From Pseudomonadota bacterium (GTDB taxonomy: Bacteria; Bdellovibrionota; Bdellovibrionia; Bdellovibrionales; JAEYZS01), in NCBI GenBank assembly GCA_023427925.1, contig JAEYZS010000021.1:1-5129 (forward strand): a stretch of DNA of 5,129 nt. Reading direction: 5' to 3'. Both the position numbers and the translations under genes were made by a program. Positions within the stretch are counted from its first letter, which is position 1; each line of letters starts with the position of its first letter. Shown here piece by piece: positions 1-5,129 of the stretch. The notes under the pieces were generated by a model, which was not told the DNA's origin, made no database searches, and was given only the letters and a program-made list of their open reading frames with translations.

Positions 1-52
1 ATTCTTGTATCCGTAAAGTATTCTTTTTTGGAAAAGCTTGCAGGAAAGCAAG
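1..52 (+). other. Left edge, possible 3' tail of a preceding gene
   Basis: No complete gene fits here. Frame 1 is open from the edge to a TGA at 88-90, frame 2 closes at a TAA at 14-16, and frame 3 closes at a TAA at 66-68. Any of these could be the last codons of an upstream gene, but frames 1 and 3 would overlap ybeY by 38 and 16 bases. Genes found before ybeY in other bacteria include phoH/ybeZ and the HD-domain phosphohydrolase pgpH, but too few residues are present to recognise either. The segment does contain the ybeY ribosome binding site. Confidence 0.3.
42..45 (+). promoter_or_regulatory. Ribosome binding site of ybeY
   Basis: AGGA lies 7 bases before the ATG at 53. It supports that ATG over the in-frame TTG at 38, which has no purine-rich motif at a suitable distance and would place this site inside the coding region. 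Confidence 0.6.
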
Positions 53-511
53 ATGGAGAATATTGTAAAACCACGCGTGACCAATATTGAGATACTCAAT
101 CAAACTGAAGATCGAATTCCCAGAAAATTCGTAAAAGAATGGGTGGGACAGGTTTATAAAAATCTCAAAAAACAAAAAATCTTAATCAAAGAAAAAGACC
201 TCATTGTTGTTTTTGTCTCAACTTCAAAAATGAAAAATCTCAATTCGCAATTCCGAGGGAAAAATAAACCCACCGACATTCTAAGCTTTGAACCCATAGA
301 AGATGGAGTTTTGGGAGAACTGGTGTTATGCCTTCCAGTGTTAAAAAAACAAGCTAAAGCCCACAAGCTCACTTTGAACGAAGAAATAGGATATATGTTG
401 ATTCACGGCATTTTGCATTTGCTGGGTTATGACCACGAGACAAATGAGCGTGAGGCAAAGCTCATGTTTGATATCCAAGATAAGCTATTTGATAAGCTTT
501 TAATAAAATAG
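53..511 (+). CDS. ybeY: Endoribonuclease YbeY (rRNA maturation factor)
   Basis: This 152-residue protein, about the normal size for the family, is a cytoplasmic zinc-dependent endoribonuclease. In other bacteria YbeY takes part in 16S rRNA 3'-end maturation and in 70S ribosome quality control. The diagnostic metal site is HGILHLLGYDH, residues 118-128, with the three zinc-ligand histidines at 118, 122 and 128 (H-x3-H-x5-H), followed by an acidic ET. The conserved central block FRGKNKPTDILSFE (67-80) contains an arginine at 68 that matches the catalytically important arginine of the family, and GELVLC (88-93) is the usual following beta strand. The ATG at 53 is chosen for its AGGA ribosome binding site; a TTG at 38 in the same frame would add 5 residues. 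The gene ends in TAG, 93 bases before prfB. The family assignment is firm; the exact start is slightly less so. Confidence 0.96.
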   Translation: MENIVKPRVTNIEILNQTEDRIPRKFVKEWVGQVYKNLKKQKILIKEKDLIVVFVSTSKMKNLNSQFRGKNKPTDILSFEPIEDGVLGELVLCLPVLKKQAKAHKLTLNEEIGYMLIHGILHLLGYDHETNEREAKLMFDIQDKLFDKLLIK

Positions 512-555
512 CGGCCTGTCGCTTTGCACACTTCCCTTAATCTTTTCTTTAGACT

Positions 556-572
556 CTAGAATTGAATTCCAG
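556..572. repeat. Imperfect 17-base palindrome upstream of prfB
   Basis: The sequence CTAGAATTGAATTCCAG is symmetric around the G at 564: seven of eight base pairs match, with a single A/C mismatch at 558 and 570. With a one-base centre it is a better candidate for a DNA-level dyad (operator) than for an RNA hairpin. It overlaps the -10-like TAGAAT at 557-562. AT-rich palindromes of this size also arise by chance, so a regulatory role is only a suggestion. Confidence 0.3.
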
Positions 573-594
573 TAAGGTTTAACTATTACCTAAC

Positions 595-598
595 GGAG
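595..598 (+). promoter_or_regulatory. Ribosome binding site of prfB
   Basis: GGAG lies 6 bases before the GTG at 605. This site identifies the true prfB start, which is in a different frame from most of the gene and would be missed by a search for the longest open frame. Confidence 0.75.
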
Positions 599-604
599 AA
601 ACAA

Positions 605-1739
605 GTGGCATTTGATTCGCACGAAATAAAGAAGCAACTCACTGATTTGGAAGAGAAGAATAAAGACCTTTGGAGGTATCTTTGAAATAGAGACCAAGCA
701 AAAGCGTCTCCAAGAACTCGAAGCCAAGTCACAGGATCCATCTGTTTGGGAAAAACCATCTGAACTGCAAAAAATCAACAAAGAAAAAAGCATTCTCACT
801 AAAACTGTAGATGATTGGAAATCTCTCAATCAAAGAACTCAGGATGCATTGGTTCTGCTCGAAATGGCAGTAGAAGCCGGTGATGATTCCACTTACGAAG
901 AAGTTAAAAACGAAGTTCAAAGCATCATTCCAATTTCAAAAGAAATGGAAATCAAAACCATGCTTAAAGAACCTGTGGATGCTAACTCCGCCTTTCTTTC
1001 GATCAATTCGGGGGCGGGAGGTACTGAAGCATGTGACTGGGCTTCTATGCTAATGCGTATGTATATTATGTATGCAGACAAGCAAGGTTTTAAGACTGAT
1101 ATTCTAGAGCAAACGGATGGAGATGGTGCAGGGATTAAGTCTGTCACTTTGCACATTGAAGGCCCTTACGCATATGGTTTTTTAAAAGCTGAGGCGGGAG
1201 TGCATCGATTGGTGAGGATCAGTCCCTTTGATTCCAATGCCAGACGGCATACTAGCTTTGCGGCAGTATTTGCTTGGCCAGAGGTTGATGATGAAATTGA
1301 GATTGAAATTAAGACGGAAGATCTCAAGGTGGAAACGTATCGAGCAGGTGGGGCCGGAGGTCAGCACGTCAACAAAACTGACTCCGCCGTGAGATTGACT
1401 CACATTCCGACAGGCACAGTAGTTCAGTGTCAAAACCAACGAAGCCAAATTCAGAACCGTGAAAAAGCAATGAAAATGTTAAAGGCAGCTCTTTATGAAT
1501 TGGAAATGCAAAAACGAGAAGAAGAAAAAGACAAACTCCATTCCACTAAAAAGGCCAACGAATGGGGAAGTCAAATTCGATCCTACGTCATGCATCCCTA
1601 TCAGCTGGCAAAAGATCATCGTACTGGCCATGAAACAAGTCAAGTTGGCGATGTGATGGACGGAGATATTCAGCCATTTATCGAAGAGCAATTAAAAGCC
1701 ATCGTGATGCAAAAGATATCAGTGAGCGCAAAGGAATAG
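605..1739 (+). CDS. prfB: Peptide chain release factor 2, programmed +1 frameshift
   Basis: RF2 reads UGA and UAA stop codons on the ribosome and triggers peptide release. Translation starts at GTG 605, gives 26 codons, then meets an in-frame UGA at 683-685. Skipping U683 continues at GAA 684 in the +1 frame to TAG 1737-1739, i.e. join(605..682,684..1739), 377 residues against 365 in Escherichia coli. The first 26 residues plus the helical segment that follows resemble the RF2 N-terminus. The stop-recognition motif SPF is at 206-208, and the peptidyl-transferase motif GGQ at 251-253, each one residue from its E. coli position. Residue 247, next to GGQ and equivalent to the Thr246 of E. coli K-12 that weakens release, is alanine here, the usual bacterial state. 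SPF rather than a PxT motif excludes RF1. The stop codon abuts the lolC start, so the genes are probably coupled. Confidence 0.97.
672..686 (+). promoter_or_regulatory. RF2 programmed +1 frameshift site
   Basis: The elements are GGAGG (672-676) as an internal Shine-Dalgarno sequence, a 3-base spacer TAT, the slippery leucine codon CTT (680-682) and the in-frame TGA (683-685). This is the arrangement of the E. coli prfB site (SD, UAU, CUU, UGA). When RF2 is scarce, termination at UGA is slow, the peptidyl-tRNA-Leu slips from CUU to UUU, and reading resumes at GAA (684-686). When RF2 is plentiful, a 26-residue peptide is released. The downstream frame continues directly into RF2 sequence and the upstream frame has its own start, so this is recoding and not a sequencing error. 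The base after TGA is A, whereas E. coli has C. Confidence 0.96.
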
Positions 1740-2957
1740 ATGAAACTAAAACTCAAAATCATTCTCAGATATTTGAAAGCTCAGAATAAGACTTTGAAGA
1801 TGACAGTATATCTTTCGAGTCTGGGAGTCATTTTAGGGGTGAGTTGTTTGGTACTGACAATGTCCATCGTAAGTGGAGTTCAAAAGCTCATTCAGGATTC
1901 TATTACGGACTTAACAGGCCATATGCTAGTGACATATCGTGGTCAAAAGTTTGATCACGTTGAGCTCGATGAAAAATTAAAAAAAATAACTCCTGAGTAT
2001 CAGAAACTTACACCCTTTATTAGCCCTCAAGGCATAATTGTTAACAAGGGCGAAATTTTAGGAATAATGATACACGGGATTCAAGAGGCCACAGCCCTCG
2101 ATATCATTCATCCTGACAAGAGAGTCATCGCTGGAAAATTTGAAATTGGCAAAAAGAACGATATTTACCAAGCCACCGTGGGGAAAGAAATTGCCAAAAA
2201 ATTAAAAATTAAAGTAGGAGATACCTTTCAGGTTGTGGTCCCAAAGCCAACAGCTGAGAAAGTGCAAAGTTTTAACCCGACAGTTCAAAAATTTGTTCTC
2301 TCAGGGATATTGGATTTTGGAAAATACGACTACAATGAAAAGATCATTCTCACGTCCGATGAAGCAGTTCAAAATCTTTTAAAAATTGGCAATCAGTATA
2401 TTGGAGCGTATTTAAAATTTAAGGACGTAAACAAAGTACCTAAGCTTTCTAAGAAAGTTTCAGAGGAATTGGGGCCTGATTATCGTGTTCGTGATTGGAG
2501 AGAGTTAAATTACAATTTCTTTTCCGCTGTGGAGCTTGAAAAGATAGTGATCTTCATTGTGGTTTTATTTATTGTGATTGTCGCAAGCTTTAATGTCAGC
2601 AGCTCTGTTTTTGTAAATGTACTGCGGAAATTTTCGGATATTTCTATACTAAAAACATTAGGCGCAACCAAAAGCTTTCTTGTTCAGATATTTGTATTGC
2701 AAGGGTTGATTATGGGACTCTTAAGCTCGTTAGTTGGCATAGGATTGGGTATTGGCCTTGCGTTGTTTGTGAGGCATACAAATCTTCTCGATGTGCCAGG
2801 TGATGTCTATAAATTTGATCACCTGCCAATTGATATTCGATTTGGAGATATAGGGGCTATTTTTATAGTGACAGTCATTATATGTTTTGTATCTTCAATC
2901 TTGCCTGCATTAAAAGGGGCTAAGCTTAAGCCTATCGAAGGATTAAAATATGAGTAG
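1740..2957 (+). CDS. lolC: LolC/LolE-family lipoprotein-releasing permease
   Basis: This 405-residue inner-membrane protein is the permease of the Lol ABC transporter, which extracts outer-membrane lipoproteins from the inner membrane and hands them to the periplasmic chaperone LolA. The topology is typical: membrane segment 1 at about 22-47, a large periplasmic domain (about 48-265), then three segments at about 266-294, 312-345 and 370-390. The family-typical block ISILKTLGAT (301-310) lies in the cytoplasmic loop that contacts the ATPase. The C-terminus ends in a P-x-EGLKYE-like tail. A proline-flanked loop at about 168-180 sits where the LolA-binding hook of LolC is expected, but this is inference. 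Only one such permease gene is present, so it may act as a homodimer (LolF-like) unless a second lolE exists elsewhere. The ATG at 1740 directly follows the prfB TAG; AGGA at 1732-1735 inside prfB serves as ribosome binding site. The last 8 bases overlap lolD. Confidence 0.92.
   Translation: MKLKLKIILRYLKAQNKTLKMTVYLSSLGVILGVSCLVLTMSIVSGVQKLIQDSITDLTGHMLVTYRGQKFDHVELDEKLKKITPEYQKLTPFISPQGIIVNKGEILGIMIHGIQEATALDIIHPDKRVIAGKFEIGKKNDIYQATVGKEIAKKLKIKVGDTFQVVVPKPTAEKVQSFNPTVQKFVLSGILDFGKYDYNEKIILTSDEAVQNLLKIGNQYIGAYLKFKDVNKVPKLSKKVSEELGPDYRVRDWRELNYNFFSAVELEKIVIFIVVLFIVIVASFNVSSSVFVNVLRKFSDISILKTLGATKSFLVQIFVLQGLIMGLLSSLVGIGLGIGLALFVRHTNLLDVPGDVYKFDHLPIDIRFGDIGAIFIVTVIICFVSSILPALKGAKLKPIEGLKYE
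2938..2942 (+). promoter_or_regulatory. Ribosome binding site of lolD inside lolC
   Basis: AAGGA, within the last codons of lolC, lies 7 bases before the lolD ATG at 2950. It decides the start: an in-frame TAA at 2944-2946 blocks any earlier start, and no ATG, GTG or TTG follows in this frame before the Walker A region. Confidence 0.75.
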
Positions 2958-3675
2958 TCCATTCATCAGACCGCCATCGCTTCATCAGCCTACGAGCAGT
3001 GTTCTTCCTATTTTAGAAGCAAGACAGATTCGAAAGACCTTTAAACAGGGTGATAAGAGTCTTGAAGTATTAAAAGGTGTGGATTTTAAAATTTTTAAAG
3101 GCGAAGCAGTATGTATTATGGGTTCTTCTGGGGCCGGTAAAAGTACCCTCCTTCAGATTCTAGGGACGTTGGATCGACCAACTTCTGGCAGCTTATTTTT
3201 TGATGGAAAGTCTCTTTTGGACAAGTCTGATGATGAGCTGAGCACCTTTAGAAATAAAAGTTTGGGGTTTGTTTTTCAGTTTCACCACCTTATGAATGAG
3301 TTTACGGCCCTTGAAAATGTTATGATGCCGTGTCAAATTCACGGACTCTCACAAAAGGAAAGTGAAAATCTTGCTAAAAAATTACTCACATTCTTAGGTT
3401 TAAGTGCGCGTATGAATCATTATCCGCATGAGATGAGTGGCGGAGAGCAGCAAAGAGTGGCAACGGCGAGAGCTCTCGTAATGAGCCCTGCTTTATTGTT
3501 AGCAGACGAGCCTACTGGTAACTTAGACTCTGTTAATGGCCTTAAAATTCAGGAACTATTTTTTGAACTCAAAGAAAAGCTTGGCCTCACGCTTATTGTC
3601 GTGAGCCATGATCGAGATTTTGCTCGGCGTTTTCCTAAAATTATGCAGTTAAAAGACGGTCAATGGGTATGTTAG
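2950..3675 (+). CDS. lolD: Lipoprotein-releasing system ATPase LolD
   Basis: This 241-residue ABC ATPase powers lipoprotein release with the permease encoded just upstream. All nucleotide-binding motifs are intact: Walker A GSSGAGKST (58-66), Q-loop glutamine 110, signature MSGGEQQRV (162-170), Walker B with LLLADEPTGNLD (182-193, catalytic Glu187), and switch histidine 220. The segment FVFQFHHLMNEFTALENVMMP (107-127) without its first residue is the LolD-type Q-loop region, which separates it from other members of the MacB/FtsE/LolD group; pairing with a LolC-type permease supports this. The signature begins MSGG instead of the usual LSGG, a conservative change. A proline- and serine-rich stretch of about 18 residues precedes the normal ABC beginning near ILEARQI (21-27), and start-codon analysis shows no shorter alternative. 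The first 8 bases overlap lolC, which implies translational coupling and matched amounts of both subunits. Confidence 0.95.
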   Translation: MSSPFIRPPSLHQPTSSVLPILEARQIRKTFKQGDKSLEVLKGVDFKIFKGEAVCIMGSSGAGKSTLLQILGTLDRPTSGSLFFDGKSLLDKSDDELSTFRNKSLGFVFQFHHLMNEFTALENVMMPCQIHGLSQKESENLAKKLLTFLGLSARMNHYPHEMSGGEQQRVATARALVMSPALLLADEPTGNLDSVNGLKIQELFFELKEKLGLTLIVVSHDRDFARRFPKIMQLKDGQWVC

Positions 3676-3677
3676 GC

Positions 3678-3704
3678 CGCGCAAAAACAGGAGTGTTTTG
3701 CACG
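3678..3704 (+). terminator. Stem-loop after lolD, terminator-like but without U-tract
   Basis: GCAAAAACA (3681-3689) can pair with TGTTTTGC (3694-3701) around the loop GGAG, with one bulged A. Beyond a C/A mismatch, CG at 3678-3679 can pair with CG at 3703-3704. The stem starts 2 bases after the lolD stop codon. No run of T follows, so it is not a clear intrinsic terminator. It could instead slow polymerase or protect the 3' end of the prfB-lolCD message and only partly separate it from bamA. Confidence 0.35.
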
Positions 3705-3714
3705 CTGTTCATAG

Positions 3715-3761
3715 TTGACATATATAGATAATCAAGGGACGCTAACGCTTTGAATTATAAG
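3715..3761 (+). promoter_or_regulatory. Possible promoter elements upstream of bamA
   Basis: A perfect TTGACA at 3715-3720 is followed by AT-rich DNA, but no good -10 box lies 15-19 bases downstream. GATAAT (3727-3732, five of six matches) is too close to it, and TATAAG (3756-3761, five of six) is too far. GATAAT or TATAAG could be a -10 box with a poor -35. The 103-base gap and the stem-loop after lolD suggest that bamA may have its own promoter, but the sequence does not settle which elements are used. Confidence 0.25.
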
Positions 3762-3778
3762 GGCAAAATTAAAATAAG

Positions 3779-5129
3779 ATGGAATTAAAACCAAAGAAAT
3801 TTTCTAACATTGTTTTCAGCGTGGTTTGTGTCACCTGTCTGCTCATACCAATTGATTTTGCTGCTGCTCAAGCTCCAAAAAAATCTAACGCTAGAAAAAC
3901 AGCCCCGAAAAAAAGTGTGTCCACGGGTCGAAACATTTCAGAAATCGTAATTAAAGGAAACAAAAAGATAGAAACGGCTGCAATTGAAGGGCGTTTAAAG
4001 TCCAAGGTTGGCAACTCTTTTTCTTCGGAATTAGTTCGTGAGGATATCGCGTCTATTTTTAAATTGGGTTACTTCTATGACGTTCAAGTGGAACGTCAAG
4101 CTGTCTCTGGCGGAATACGTCTCATATATAAAATCGTAGAAAAACCTTCGGTTGTTGAAATTGTTTTTCGCGGTAATGATGAGCTTGATGAGTCGGATCT
4201 AAAAGAAACCGTAGAGCTGAAACCCTATCAAATCTTAGATATTTCAACTATTCAAAAAGCTCAGGAAAAACTCGAAAAGTTGTATGAAGATAAAGGCTTC
4301 TTCTTAGCAAAAATTTCTTATAAATTTGAACAAATCGGAAAAGATCAAGATCGAGTGAGACTCGTTTTTGAAATTGAAGAAAATGATAAAGTAAAAGTTA
4401 AAAGAATTAACTTTATTGGAAACAGAAATATTTCTGACGACGAACTTAAATCCATGATTCAGACGAAGGAGCAAGGGCTCTTAAGCTTCATGACGAATTC
4501 CGGGGCATATAAGCAAGAAATCTTTGATCGTGATCAACAGATCTTAAGCTATTTGTATTTCAATAAGGGTTACGTACAAGTTAAAATTTCAAGACCACAA
4601 GTGACGGTGAGTCCTGATAAAAAAGGTATTTATGTCGCCATTCGTATTGAAGAAGGCGAACAGTTTGATGTAGGCGATGTGGAGTTCCAAGGAGATTTGC
4701 TTTTTACAAGTATTGAGCTTTCAGACACTATCAAGATTGATGAAGAGACAACATTTGTAGCGCAAACTCTCCAAGAAGACGTCAATAAGCTTCAAGCGAA
4801 GTACGGTGACCTTGGATATGCATATGCCAATATTATCCCATTGACTTCGGTAAGAGAAAAAGACCGCAAGGTGGATATTGTTTTCCGATTTGAAAAAGGA
4901 AATAAAGTTTACTTTGGAAATTTCAATGTCGTTGGAAACACAAGGACTCGTGACAAAGTTGTTCGCCGTGAGTTGGAAGTCCTAGAGGGCGAACTATACA
5001 ACGAAACCAAAAAAAGGGAATCGTTAGCAAATATTCGTCGTCTAGGTTTCTTTGATGAAATTTCTTTAAACCCGAAAACTCCTGAGAATAACCGCGACAT
5101 CATGGATGTTGAGAGCAGTGTGACGGAGA
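3779..5129 (+). CDS. bamA: Outer-membrane assembly factor BamA, N-terminal part
   Basis: This open frame runs 450 codons to the right edge without a stop, so the C-terminal beta barrel lies outside the window. BamA is the core of the complex that folds beta-barrel proteins into the outer membrane. Residues 1-30 form a signal peptide: a basic start, a hydrophobic core at about 11-27, and a likely cleavage after FAAA. A lysine/arginine-rich linker (34-51) follows. Then come five POTRA repeats, roughly at 53-122, 124-203, 206-293, 296-373 and 377-450, each with the V-x-I-x-G-N-type first strand or a variant (IKGNKKI, FRGNDEL, FIGNRNI, FQGDLLF, VVGNTRT). The last one, with RRLGFFDEI (420-428), matches the conserved POTRA5 next to the barrel. 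ATG 3779 is chosen because an in-frame TAA at 3770-3772 excludes earlier starts. Its ribosome binding site is weak: AAGGG at 3759-3763 is 15 bases away. Five POTRAs point to BamA rather than TamA, which has three. Confidence 0.95.
   Translation, partial: MELKPKKFSNIVFSVVCVTCLLIPIDFAAAQAPKKSNARKTAPKKSVSTGRNISEIVIKGNKKIETAAIEGRLKSKVGNSFSSELVREDIASIFKLGYFYDVQVERQAVSGGIRLIYKIVEKPSVVEIVFRGNDELDESDLKETVELKPYQILDISTIQKAQEKLEKLYEDKGFFLAKISYKFEQIGKDQDRVRLVFEIEENDKVKVKRINFIGNRNISDDELKSMIQTKEQGLLSFMTNSGAYKQEIFDRDQQILSYLYFNKGYVQVKISRPQVTVSPDKKGIYVAIRIEEGEQFDVGDVEFQGDLLFTSIELSDTIKIDEETTFVAQTLQEDVNKLQAKYGDLGYAYANIIPLTSVREKDRKVDIVFRFEKGNKVYFGNFNVVGNTRTRDKVVRRELEVLEGELYNETKKRESLANIRRLGFFDEISLNPKTPENNRDIMDVESSVTE

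Larger units (their letters stand above)
512..604 (+). promoter_or_regulatory. ybeY-prfB intergenic region with weak promoter candidate
   Basis: This 93-base gap is pyrimidine-rich in its first half (531-550). It contains TAGAAT at 557-562, five of six matches to a sigma70 -10 box, but no convincing -35 box at the usual distance (the best is TTCCCT at 532-537, three of six). A second pairing, TTGAAT (562-567) with TATTAC (584-589), would start transcription almost on the prfB ribosome binding site and is less likely. The -10-like box overlaps an imperfect palindrome listed separately. A prfB-lolCD promoter here is possible but not shown. Confidence 0.25.

Noticed and set aside
510..523. Hairpin AGCG-GCCTGT-CGCT as a ybeY terminator
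   Set aside because: The stem has only four base pairs, begins inside the stop codon, and the T-rich stretch after it is interrupted and too far away.
605..685. prfB as a pseudogene or sequencing error because of the in-frame TGA
   Set aside because: The stop sits in the exact recoding context known for RF2 genes, and the rest of the gene is intact with SPF and GGQ motifs.
154..1691. Several open frames of 63-88 codons on the minus strand across ybeY and prfB
   Set aside because: They lie opposite well-supported genes, have no recognisable motifs and no consistent ribosome binding sites, so they are shadows of the coding strand.
849..1739. A separate 296-residue protein starting at TTG 849
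   Set aside because: It is the C-terminal four fifths of RF2. The same frame is open back to 684 and encodes the RF2 N-terminal helices, joined to the GTG 605 leader by the +1 frameshift.
1979..1986. A8 tract in lolC as a phase-variation switch
   Set aside because: The frame is intact, the tract is short, AT-rich genomes have many such runs, and lolC is expected to be essential.
511..3705. Similar GC-rich words after ybeY (GCGGCC, TTTGCAC) and after lolD (GGCCGC, TTTGCAC) as a dispersed repeat
   Set aside because: The shared words are only 6-7 bases long and occur in different order and orientation, which chance explains.
4909..5103. A 64-codon minus-strand open frame opposite POTRA5 of bamA
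   Set aside because: It is antisense to a conserved domain and is serine/arginine-rich low-complexity sequence typical of a shadow frame.

Overview
All genes in this window lie on the + strand and form a compact housekeeping block of an AT-rich Gram-negative bacterium: ybeY (rRNA maturation endonuclease), prfB (peptide chain release factor 2), a lolC/lolE-type permease gene, lolD (its ATPase), and the first 450 codons of bamA (outer-membrane assembly factor), which runs off the right edge. The lol and bam genes show that the cell has an outer membrane. The order prfB-lolC-lolD-bamA, the single LolC/E-type permease and the AT-rich composition suggest a deltaproteobacterial or Bdellovibrio-like lineage. 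That placement is inference from gene order and protein style, not from a search.

Layout: bases 1-52 are the left edge, possibly with the tail of a preceding gene. ybeY occupies 53-511. A 93-base gap holds an imperfect palindrome and the ribosome binding site of prfB. prfB runs from a GTG at 605 to 1739 and is split by an in-frame UGA at 683-685. An internal Shine-Dalgarno sequence and a CUU-UGA slippery site match the classic RF2 programmed +1 frameshift. lolC starts on the base after the prfB stop codon, and lolD overlaps the end of lolC by 8 bases, so these three are probably one translationally coupled transcript. A 103-base gap with a stem-loop and a TTGACA box separates lolD from bamA.

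Functionally there are two themes. ybeY and prfB serve ribosome quality and translation termination, and prfB senses its own product by frameshifting. LolCD releases outer-membrane lipoproteins from the inner membrane, and BamA inserts beta-barrel proteins into the outer membrane. Because the partner proteins of BamA in other Gram-negatives include lipoproteins, linking lolCD and bamA makes biological sense. I see no mobile element, CRISPR array, tRNA, rRNA or defence system, and nothing that looks like an undescribed system. The most informative non-obvious signals are the prfB recoding site, the use of TAG as stop codon by all four complete genes, and the unusual N-terminal region of BamA.
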